A stretch of 64,000 nt of DNA, taken from contig NZ_CP131599.1 in assembly GCF_030685535.1 (NCBI RefSeq), forward strand, positions 1,054,001 through 1,118,000. The letters run 5' to 3'. Source of the DNA: Photobacterium leiognathi. GTDB taxonomy: Bacteria; Pseudomonadota; Gammaproteobacteria; Enterobacterales; Vibrionaceae. This document shows, piece after piece, positions 9,258-16,476 of the stretch (position 1 is its first letter; each line of letters opens with the position of its first letter). The notes below the pieces were generated by a model, which saw only the letters and a list, made by a program, of their open reading frames with translations, ran no database searches and was not told the DNA's origin. Both the position numbers and the translations under genes were made by a program.

Positions 9258-10196
9258 ATGTTAGATAAAATCGTTTTTTTTCTTCATGTCGTACGCTGCC
9301 ACTCTCTCACCGATGCTGCAAAGCAATATGGCATTTCTCCTTCGGCAGGCAGTCGTTGGATAACTGAGCTTGAAGAATGCATGGGGGTCAGTTTAGTTAA
9401 ACGTACAACGCGTAAGATCACACCAACACAAGCAGGTGATTTACTGTTTAGGCAATTTAGTCACATTAACACTCAAATCACTGATGTAGTAAATGAAATC
9501 CAGAATCTCGGCAATGAAGATATTGGCACCATTAAAATTGCCAGTACCCCACTCTTTGCCAAGCACTTTCTCAGTCAAATCATTGGTGAATATCTCAGTG
9601 ATAATCCCAACATTAGCTTTGTTGTTATTGAAACGGCGTTTGAAGTCGATAACGTCCATGAAGTTGATTTCGCTATACGAGCAAATGCGACTTATCGTGG
9701 TTTTCAAGATAAAGATAGCTTGTTGGTAAAGCGTTCTTTATTCAGTGAGCCCCTTAAAGCGTGTTGTTCGCCTCGCTATATTCAACGTTATGGTGAACCC
9801 ATCGTTCCTAATGATCTTAAACAACATTTATGTTTATTTGCCACGACGTTAGTTGGCGGTAATAAGTGGATTTTTGAGCAAAACGGTGAATACAATTCGG
9901 TACAGATACCAAGAACGGTTGAAGCCGATGACAGTGAAATACTCAAAAATATCGCTTTGGCAGGCGGCGGTATTGCGTACCTTCCCTTAAGTTTGATCCA
10001 TCAAGAATTAAAAGAAAATCGTTTGATATCGGTACTTAACAACTATGTTAGCAGCGACTTTGAATTAAGCCTCTATTATAAACCTCGCAAATACATGCCT
10101 GCTCGATGTGCCAATTTCAAAGATTATCTATTAATGCGTGTCGAAGAAATCAACAAAGAGCGTATAGTCAAGCAGGTACCTCTTTCAGTCTATTAA
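9258..10196 (+). CDS. LysR-family transcription regulator
   Basis: 312 residues from ATG 9258, chosen over ATG 9252 because aagg at 9247-9250 is better spaced. N-terminal winged helix (~1-60, with TDAAKQYGISPSAGSRWI as recognition region) and a LysR substrate-binding domain (~90-300). It resembles the DsdC/AaeR-like group that often regulates a divergent neighbour; the divergent gene is the SDR oxidoreductase, 273 bases away. The co-inducer is unknown. Confidence 0.85.
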   Translation: MLDKIVFFLHVVRCHSLTDAAKQYGISPSAGSRWITELEECMGVSLVKRTTRKITPTQAGDLLFRQFSHINTQITDVVNEIQNLGNEDIGTIKIASTPLFAKHFLSQIIGEYLSDNPNISFVVIETAFEVDNVHEVDFAIRANATYRGFQDKDSLLVKRSLFSEPLKACCSPRYIQRYGEPIVPNDLKQHLCLFATTLVGGNKWIFEQNGEYNSVQIPRTVEADDSEILKNIALAGGGIAYLPLSLIHQELKENRLISVLNNYVSSDFELSLYYKPRKYMPARCANFKDYLLMRVEEINKERIVKQVPLSVY

Positions 10197-10719
10197 CAAA
10201 CAACAGCCTTGGAATTATCATTCATTATCTTCCATCACCGCTCGATATTTTGATATTGGTGCAACAAGGCGTAAGGAAATGCCGCTATACATTAAAAATA
10301 AAGATTGCGTCTTTGACTAAATCACTGCGATGAATCCTAAACAATCTCAGATGATATGAGATTTGTAAGTGATGAGTAATAATCCTTTTACGTATAGTCG
10401 TGTAAAATGTATTTCGTATTATTCCTTCGCATCACCCCCACTAAGGGTATGTTGATTTTATGTTTTTGCCAGTCGAGGTTTTCCTTAACAATAATCAACA
10501 TCCAGAAATAAAAAAAACACCTATCCCAAGGAAAGATAGGCGCCAATGCCGAACATCTATAGTGAAAGTGCATTAATACTAATGCAGTCACTATGCCAAA
10601 ATAGTAAATATCAAATAAAGCTTAACAAACAAATAGTTAATAAAAAAACATGAAATATTTAATTATCCCATGAGTACCAAAGCACCAAGAATAAGCTTAC
10701 TTGCACAAAAATGAGTCAA
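10197..10719. other. Gene-free stretch with possible peptide relic and terminator
   Basis: No supported gene. The frame ending at ~10318 on the plus strand encodes a short compositionally protein-like tail (ending KNKDCVFD) without start or ribosome site, so it may be a relic. A minus-strand terminator lies at 10510-10540. The rest is AT-rich and featureless. Confidence 0.4.
10510..10540 (-). terminator. Intrinsic terminator, minus strand
   Basis: On the minus strand CCTATC (10540-10535), a 9-base loop and GATAGG (10525-10520) are followed by tgTTTTTTT. It is 180 bases beyond the K+ channel stop on the same strand and is the likely end of that transcript. Confidence 0.6.
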
Positions 10720-11766
10720 TTACACTTCAGGCCAAGTCATGTTATTTACCCGTTCATCAGCGATATAAAACAAACGCGTATCAGGAGAAATCGGTAGTGA
10801 TAATGGCGGATTCACCTGAATACCGTGCCCACTATCACAAGCAATCAATATTGCATCATGTCGGTGTTTAAAATGCTCAAATAATGCTGAAAATGTCGTT
10901 TGTTGTTGTGTATATGGATAATCAATCGCATACTGCGTCATCCCTTTATCGGTACTCAATAATTCCTGATGCAAAAGACTTGAACCCGGATCAACAGCTG
11001 ATTTGGCTAACATTTCAATAGCAACAGAGGGAATACATTCTGCATTAGGACAGTGTAATTTTAGTAATTGGCTTAGTCCTTCATCATCAAAATATGCCAG
11101 TAAATGGGCATTAGGGTTTTGCCCTGCAGCAAATAACGCAGCTGTTAGTGTGACATCATCATGTAATGCATCAACGATAATACAACTCGCCTTGTTAATA
11201 TTCGCTCTCGCCATTTCTTCTACGTTGGTGTAACTGCTCACTCGTACAAACTCAATCTTATCTGGCATCGGGTTTTCAATTTCCGATCGTGAACACAACA
11301 CAATGGAACGGCGTCCATGTTCTTCATGAAGCAACATACGTAACATGCTTAAAGTTCTGTTTCCATTCCAACCCAACAATAAGATGTGTTGTTCCATTTT
11401 AATACTCCTTTTACCGAGTAAACCTTTACGCCACACAGTGACAAACACTGTGGCAACTCTGCCAACAACAATAGCAAATAATCCTAATCCACCGGGGATA
11501 ATAAACAGTGCTGCGACCCATTTTCCTAGTGTCGACTCAGGGGAATGATCGCCATACCCAACCGTTGAAGCCGTAACAACGATGTAATAGAAAAACGTCG
11601 AAAATGAATCACTGAGTTGATGCTCTCCTGAGACAAATAAGAGTAACCAACTTAAAGATATATATATTCCACTCAATACCACAATATTTTGACCTGTTAA
11701 ACGTGAAAAATATTTAACAGTAAATCGCTGAAGAAATAACCACACTCCCAAAATGCACCTACACAT
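10720..11766 (-). CDS. Kch-like potassium channel with RCK/TrkA-N domain
   Basis: 348 residues. Two or three membrane helices in the first ~110 residues surround the K+ selectivity filter TVGYGD at ~52-57. A cytoplasmic RCK (TrkA-N) Rossmann domain begins at HILLLGWNGNR (~128) and runs to ~240, with a further ~100-residue tail. RCK domains gate the pore in response to ligands such as Ca2+ or nucleotides. The dinucleotide motif is a little irregular (GWNGNR rather than GxGxxG), so ligand binding may differ. It is monocistronic. Confidence 0.88.
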   Translation of the reverse strand: MCRCILGVWLFLQRFTVKYFSRLTGQNIVVLSGIYISLSWLLLFVSGEHQLSDSFSTFFYYIVVTASTVGYGDHSPESTLGKWVAALFIIPGGLGLFAIVVGRVATVFVTVWRKGLLGKRSIKMEQHILLLGWNGNRTLSMLRMLLHEEHGRRSIVLCSRSEIENPMPDKIEFVRVSSYTNVEEMARANINKASCIIVDALHDDVTLTAALFAAGQNPNAHLLAYFDDEGLSQLLKLHCPNAECIPSVAIEMLAKSAVDPGSSLLHQELLSTDKGMTQYAIDYPYTQQQTTFSALFEHFKHRHDAILIACDSGHGIQVNPPLSLPISPDTRLFYIADERVNNMTWPEV

Positions 11767-12030
11767 TCTTCCATAGAACCATTGATTTAAGATTAGTTCA
11801 CTGAGACAAAAGCATTTATATCATTCTCAATAATTGTTGATTTCACTCAACCACTCTTTAAACAGCGAAAGAAACATTTATGAATCATATGGTAAGCGTA
11901 AGAAGATGGTATTCATCGACACGAGTTTGTCATTTCTTTGTCAGACTAATAGCCAAATTGTTTAATGCTATTTACACTCCACCTTTCCTGCTTTAACTTT
12001 TCAATAAAACACCGATCAATTATGGTATTT

Positions 12031-12507
12031 ATGAAAAAACATAAGATTATTATTACACTTTCGCTAGGGCTAGGAATGATTGGCGTAACCTATTTCACAC
12101 CAACGATGGAGCCAACGCTCAATGTGGCGCAACTATCTAAAGCAGAGAAAAAACAGTTGTCAGAATTAGAATTGGACATCAACCAATCTATTCTGGAGCA
12201 AGCAATAAAATGTATAAATAAAACGCCGACAAGAAAGCACTTTCAGTGCTCTATCAATGTGAACACAAATACCACCCGCATTGATGGGAAATTGGTGATT
12301 GTTCGCACTGGGAATACCTACGACATAGAAACCGTTAATTTTGATTACTTTGATAAACCATCAGCTCAACACACTTATGTCAGCACTGAAGATAAGGGTT
12401 ACTATCATATAAATGACAACCTACAAACCTTCAATTATCGAGTAGCATTACAGCAATCCAATGAAGATTGGCATAGCGTTTCCACTCAGCCATTTACTTT
12501 TAATTAA
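12031..12507 (+). CDS. Hypothetical membrane-anchored or exported protein
   Basis: 158 residues from ATG 12031 (MKKHKI, a lysine-rich start followed by a hydrophobic segment ~6-25, signal peptide or anchor); upstream in-frame starts at 12022 and 11965 look less natural. After the hydrophobic segment come a lysine/glutamate-rich helix and a beta-rich region with two cysteines (~CIN..CSI). I recognise no family. Stand-alone; a weak hairpin with a T-run lies ~110 bases downstream. Confidence 0.55.
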   Translation: MKKHKIIITLSLGLGMIGVTYFTPTMEPTLNVAQLSKAEKKQLSELELDINQSILEQAIKCINKTPTRKHFQCSINVNTNTTRIDGKLVIVRTGNTYDIETVNFDYFDKPSAQHTYVSTEDKGYYHINDNLQTFNYRVALQQSNEDWHSVSTQPFTFN

Positions 12508-12688
12508 TCGTCAAACAATAAAATTAATATTGTAAATGGCGCAGCAAGAAACTATGGTTGTAAAGATACATATTTTGATTGGCATTCAAATCTTAAAGGC
12601 ATCATAGCCTAGAATAAAACAGCTCAAGTTTTCCCCTTCCTGAGTTTTTTCTTTATTCTCCTCCACACACTTTAAAGTGATTTAGGGG

Positions 12689-13148
12689 CGTGACTCAAAT
12701 AAGTGGTTTTGTGTTAATATTGTTACCTTATTTCTGATTACTTTAACTCATGGCTACTATCCAAGTTCAATGTCGTTTCTGCAATCAAACTGACACTTCC
12801 GTTAACATGGGAATGAGAATTTAAGCTTTCCTCGCTTTATATATCTCTATTTAGAACAAGCTTAAACTCTATTACGTTTATGAAGCACGCAAGCAAAATG
12901 TAAGAGAAAAAATTGCAAATATTGCAATGAATCACTTGGGCGTTAGGGAGACTGCCTGAGTATTGGATTTGGTGTACAACACCATCTTGAACACTTTAAG
13001 AAATCTTACCAAAGCAACATTACGCTCACGAATAACGCGACTTGTTCTTGGAACGATAAGCTTTTCAATAAGAATATATGCTTGATGAAGCTATAGGGGC
13101 ATTCATAGAGCGAGATTTTTATTGGTAATTCAGCTGATTTGAGTCACG
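12689..13148 (+). mobile_element. Decayed IS1-family element
   Basis: Terminal inverted repeats CGTGACTCAAATAAG (12689-12703) and CTGATTTGAGTCACG (13134-13148) match at 14 of 15 positions. Between them the plus strand starts at ATG 12750 with an InsA-like zinc-finger beginning (IQVQCRFCNQT) that reaches a stop after 23 codons; after a frame change the InsA helix region YEARKQNVREKIANIAMN and HLGVRETA follow. A stop then breaks the HTH and no InsB survives. At about 460 bp it is well short of a full IS1 (about 770 bp) and is inactive. Confidence 0.72.
12750..12995 (+). pseudogene. IS1 InsA relic
   Basis: Zinc-finger start with CxxC (CRFC), stop at codon 24, frameshift, stop again, then the characteristic YEARKQ...VREKIANIAMNHLGVRETA helix-turn-helix region ending in another stop. 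These are the features of InsA from Vibrio-type IS1 elements. At least two stops and one frameshift separate the pieces. Confidence 0.65.
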
Positions 13149-13153
13149 ACACA

Positions 13154-13288
13154 ATTTGGGCCCCAATCAGTAATAAAGTAGGTCCATGGCGTATGACATT
13201 AGAAATGAATGGCAACATTATTGCAGATAAAACCTTCAATGTTTTTAATCATGATGAAGGGCAATTCTGGAAACGTCGCGGCTGTTAA
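13154..13288 (+). pseudogene. 3' fragment of an unidentified gene beside the IS1 relic
   Basis: A 44-codon open frame begins at the right end of the IS1 relic and ends at a TAA at 13288. The peptide (with GPWRMTLEMNGN and NVFNHDEGQFWKRRGC) looks like the C-terminal beta-domain of a real protein. No matching 5' part was found left of the relic, so the rest has probably been deleted. Family not recognised. Confidence 0.45.
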
Positions 13289-13363
13289 CTCACTTTTGAA
13301 ACATAATAATTCCATTATTGAAATCTAACCTTGATTAACAGCGTCTATTTTTGAAACAAATTT

Positions 13364-13378
13364 GTCACATAGTCACAT
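13364..13378. promoter_or_regulatory. Direct repeat upstream of the PstS-like gene
   Basis: GTCACAT occurs twice, 8 bases apart (13364-13370, 13372-13378), ~43 bases before the ATG. It recalls PhoB-box half-sites, but true Pho boxes repeat every 11 bases, so PhoB control is only a suggestion. Confidence 0.25.
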
Positions 13379-13420
13379 TAGTTTAGTGAGCAAATTACTA
13401 AGCAGCCTAAAGGACGCAAC

Positions 13421-14245
13421 ATGACTAAGTCACTTCTTACACTTTCATTAATTCTAAGCACTGTCGCAGTTTCAACCTCAGCGATAGCTGCAGAGCACAT
13501 TGCTGTATCAGGTTCTACATCGGTAACGGATGTGATGGAAGTGCTAGGTGAAACTTATCACAAGAGTCACCCTGACGTATTTATCGATATCAATGGTACG
13601 GGCTCAAGTGCTGGTATTAAATCTTCAATTGAAGGTGTGAACGATCTAGGTATGGCATCACGTAACCTATCTGCAGAAGAGAAAAAAGCAGGTCTAATTG
13701 AAACTGAAATTGCACGTGATGGTATCGCTGTTGTTGTAAACCCGAAAAACCCGGTAAACAATTTATCAAAAGCACAAATTGAAAAACTATTTAAAGGCGA
13801 AATTACGCAGTGGTCAGCTGTGGGCGGTAACAGTGATCCTGTAGTAGTAACGACTCGTGAAAATGGTTCAGGTACGCGCGGTGCATTTGAAGAGTTAATG
13901 GAGCTAACCACCAAGATTAACGGCGTGAAAGTATCGACAATTAGCCAAAAAGCACAAGTGGCTAGCGGTAATGGTATTGAAAAGACCGTTGTTGCTAACA
14001 ACAAAGATGCAATTGGCTTCGTTTCACTAGGCTCTATTGATGATACTTTAAAAGCTGTCAATGTTGATGGTCATAAAGCATCGGTTGAAGATGTAGTTAA
14101 CAAGACTTACCCACTATCGCGTCCATTCTTAGTACTGAACCAACCAGGTAAACTAAAACCTGCTGCTAAAGAGTTTTTAGCATGGATCATGTCGCCTGAA
14201 GGACAAAAAATCATTAAAGATAAAGGCTATATTTCAATGTCTTAA
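13421..14245 (+). CDS. PstS-like periplasmic phosphate-binding protein
   Basis: 274 residues with a clear signal peptide (about residues 1-23, cleaved after SAIA-A). The mature start VSGSTSVTDVMEVL is the phosphate-binding loop of the PstS/PBP-like family, and TRENGSGTRGAFEEL (~145-160) is the second binding loop. The short form (~270 residues) is common in Vibrionaceae. No pstCAB genes adjoin it, so it must work with a permease encoded elsewhere or as a stand-alone scavenging or sensing protein. Ribosome site aaagga precedes ATG 13421. Confidence 0.86.
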   Translation: MTKSLLTLSLILSTVAVSTSAIAAEHIAVSGSTSVTDVMEVLGETYHKSHPDVFIDINGTGSSAGIKSSIEGVNDLGMASRNLSAEEKKAGLIETEIARDGIAVVVNPKNPVNNLSKAQIEKLFKGEITQWSAVGGNSDPVVVTTRENGSGTRGAFEELMELTTKINGVKVSTISQKAQVASGNGIEKTVVANNKDAIGFVSLGSIDDTLKAVNVDGHKASVEDVVNKTYPLSRPFLVLNQPGKLKPAAKEFLAWIMSPEGQKIIKDKGYISMS

Positions 14246-14295
14246 TCTTTAAGATTGCATCGCCACATGCCTTTCTGTGGCACGAATGAACTTTC

Positions 14296-14321
14296 ACCCA
14301 AAGTATCTCGGTACTTTGGGT
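14296..14321 (+). terminator. Hairpin terminator of the PstS-like gene
   Basis: Perfect 10-bp stem ACCCAAAGTA / TACTTTGGGT with a 6-base loop, 50 bases after the stop. An earlier 6-bp hairpin (GCCACA/TGTGGC) precedes it. The T-rich tail is only moderate. Confidence 0.55.
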
Positions 14322-14512
14322 TGAAACATTTCTCTTCTCATGTTTTGTAACTGCTTTTCTCTATCACATCTCACTTTTTACCTAATGTTTACCTTAAGCT
14401 CTATCTCTTGATGTAATCTTGCATCTAGTGTAAAAAACACAATTCGATTAAAATCAAAAGCTACACGTAAATGAACTAATGTTTTAGTTATCAAGGATAA
14501 AAGGAATAACAA

Positions 14513-14908
14513 ATGGGTCTTTTTAACGCGCTGTTAGGCAACGCAGGTGAAATGAGCATCGCTGACGCTACTGAGGAACTATCAACTATCCTTGGTCCAA
14601 ACGAACAGATTGAATTAGCTTACAAGCTGGTTCGTGACATGATTGTTTTAACGGACTACCGTTTGATCCTTATTGATAAACAAGGTCTGACTGGTAAGAA
14701 AGTGGAATACCGTTCTATCCCTTACAAAGCAATCACTATGTATGCGGTGGAAACGAAAGGCCATTTCGATTTAGATGCAGAGCTAAAACTGTGGATTTCA
14801 GGTCAGCATGAACCAATGACACTGGAATTCAACGGCAAAACCAACGTTTACGCAATGCAAGGACTACTAGCTGCAAAAGTTGCAGGTAAATTACGCTTTA
14901 TAGAGTAA
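14513..14908 (+). CDS. Bacterial PH-domain protein (bPH_1/DUF1696-like)
   Basis: 131 residues, the usual size. Almost the whole chain is one pleckstrin-homology-like domain: LVRDMIVLTDYRLILIDKQG (~41-60) followed by KVEYRSIPYKAITMYAVET (~64-82) is the diagnostic core of the YvbH/bPH_1 family. Function of this family is unknown. A well-placed ribosome site (aaaagg) precedes ATG 14513. Transcription ends at the bidirectional terminator shared with the convergent aminotransferase gene. Confidence 0.82.
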   Translation: MGLFNALLGNAGEMSIADATEELSTILGPNEQIELAYKLVRDMIVLTDYRLILIDKQGLTGKKVEYRSIPYKAITMYAVETKGHFDLDAELKLWISGQHEPMTLEFNGKTNVYAMQGLLAAKVAGKLRFIE

Positions 14909-14916
14909 ACATTAAA

Positions 14917-14968
14917 AAAGCCTGTTTCTTCCTGCTTTCACTAGAAACGCACAGAAGAGACAGGCTTT
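14917..14968. terminator. Bidirectional terminator
   Basis: AAAGCCTGTTTCTT (14917-14930) pairs with AAGAGACAGGCTTT (14955-14968), 14 bp with one G-U pair, with A-run on the left and T-rich sequence on the right. It serves both the PH-domain gene and the convergent aminotransferase gene. Confidence 0.75.
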
Positions 14969-14984
14969 GTTGTATTTAAAAGCG

Positions 14985-16169
14985 TTAGCGCGTCACACTT
15001 ATCAACGCACCTGCTAAATGATCAATATGTTGTTCCTGAAGCCCTGCAATATTGATACGTCCGTCCCCTACTGCATAAATCCCATATTGTTCACGAAGTG
15101 CTAAGATCTGCTTAGGCGTTAACCCTGTTACCGAAAACATACCTTTGTGTTGTTCAATAAAATCAAACTGATCTGAACCACGCTGACGAATAGCTTGAGT
15201 TAGCCCTTTTCGCAAACGTAAAATACGACCATGCATTTGATCTAATTCATCTTTCCACGTTTGGGTTAACTGTTGGTCATTTAAAATTTCAGCCACTAAA
15301 GCTGCACCGTGATCAGGTGGCATAGTGTAGCTTGAACGTGCTAAAGTAAGAATACGACCTTTGGCTTTTTGCGCTTCTTGCTGGCTATCACTAATAATAA
15401 TTGCAGCTCCTGTACGCTCACGATACAAACCAAAGTTCTTTGAACAAGAGGTAGCAACAACCATCTCTTCAACATTATCAGCCATGAACTTAAGACCTGC
15501 ACCGTCTTGCTCTAAGCCATCACCAAAACCTAAATAAGCAATATCAACAAAAGGCATAAAACCGTTTTTATTCGCTAATGCTGTTATGGCTTGCCAATCT
15601 TCAAAGCTAATATCAGCGTCGGTCGGGTTATGACAACAGCCGTGCAGCAATACCACATCCTTAGGGCCTGCTTTCGCCAGTTCTGCTAACATTGCTTGGC
15701 TGTTAACTTGTTTAGTATCAGGATCAAAATACGGATAGAACTTTACTTTTAACCCAGACGCTTCCATCACTGGTTTATGGTTTACGTAACTTGGGTTTGT
15801 TAACCATACCGTTGTATCAGGCTGCGCGATATGAATAAGATCAGCCAACATACGAAGTGCGCCGCTAGCACCTGGGGTTTGTACTACCGCAGAGCGCGCA
15901 TGTGCAGAGGAACCTGAAAGCAGTAAGTCCATCATCGATTGGTTAAATACTTCACTTCCAGCAAGTCCGACGTAAGATTTCGTCGTTTGTGTTTGCAACA
16001 GACGTTGCTCTGCTTGATAAATAGCTTGCATTATCGGAGTTTCGCCTTGGCTATTGCGATAAACACCAATACCTAAATCCATTTTGTTTTCACGAGGATC
16101 TTCTCGATATGCTATCGATAGGGAAAGAATAGGATCTAATTGAGCAGGAGAAAGCGATTTAAACATCAA
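14985..16169 (-). CDS. Aromatic/aspartate aminotransferase
   Basis: 394 residues, the size of TyrB/AspC class I aminotransferases. The PLP-lysine region reads SCSKNFGLYRERTGA (lysine near residue 245), preceded by HGCCHNPTD (~180) and followed by the arginine that binds the substrate carboxylate near the C-terminus (RINIAGL). These PLP enzymes swap amino groups between aromatic or dicarboxylic amino acids and 2-oxoglutarate. The GCCHNPT and C-terminal pattern point to the aromatic subgroup rather than AspC proper. Start may be ATG 16169 or the adjacent ATG 16166. Confidence 0.85.
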   Translation of the reverse strand: MMFKSLSPAQLDPILSLSIAYREDPRENKMDLGIGVYRNSQGETPIMQAIYQAEQRLLQTQTTKSYVGLAGSEVFNQSMMDLLLSGSSAHARSAVVQTPGASGALRMLADLIHIAQPDTTVWLTNPSYVNHKPVMEASGLKVKFYPYFDPDTKQVNSQAMLAELAKAGPKDVVLLHGCCHNPTDADISFEDWQAITALANKNGFMPFVDIAYLGFGDGLEQDGAGLKFMADNVEEMVVATSCSKNFGLYRERTGAAIIISDSQQEAQKAKGRILTLARSSYTMPPDHGAALVAEILNDQQLTQTWKDELDQMHGRILRLRKGLTQAIRQRGSDQFDFIEQHKGMFSVTGLTPKQILALREQYGIYAVGDGRINIAGLQEQHIDHLAGALISVTR

Positions 16170-16476
16170 ATTAATTCCATTTATATAACAATAGAATTAA
16201 GTTATCACTTCATTTAATTAACGTCATCAGAAAAGCGACAGATAGTGCTCATTTAACAATAAATCACAAAACGAGCCTGTCATTCTGATAAATCATAGGA
16301 AATCGGCAAGCCACCACTTTTTGACTCAACAAAACGGAGAAGAACCTTATTTAATAAAACTCTATTAAAGTGGTAAGGTTAATCCAGAATTCATAAATTC
16401 AGTCTTCTGAATAACACATGCAAATAGTAAAGATAGAGTGATAACTTTATTCTCATCTGATATCAAAATTAGAAAT
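16170..16476. other. Intergenic stretch with nested hairpin
   Basis: No gene. At 16343-16380 an interrupted stem (AACCTTA and TAAGGTT outer arms, TTTAATA and TATTAAA inner arms, loop aaactc) lies ~100 bases past the dddD stop and could help end that transcript. The remainder carries the promoter side of the aminotransferase gene. Confidence 0.4.

Noticed and set aside
10388-10591. 67-codon minus-strand frame after the LysR gene
   Set aside because: It runs across the terminator at 10510-10540 and has no ribosome site or protein-like pattern.
13364-13378. Pho box upstream of the PstS-like gene
   Set aside because: The two GTCACAT units are 8 bases apart, not 11, and the rest of the consensus is missing; kept only as a repeat.
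13567-14061. 164-codon open frame on the minus strand inside the PstS-like gene
   Set aside because: It is the antisense shadow of a well-supported gene with signal peptide and binding loops; its own composition is not protein-like.
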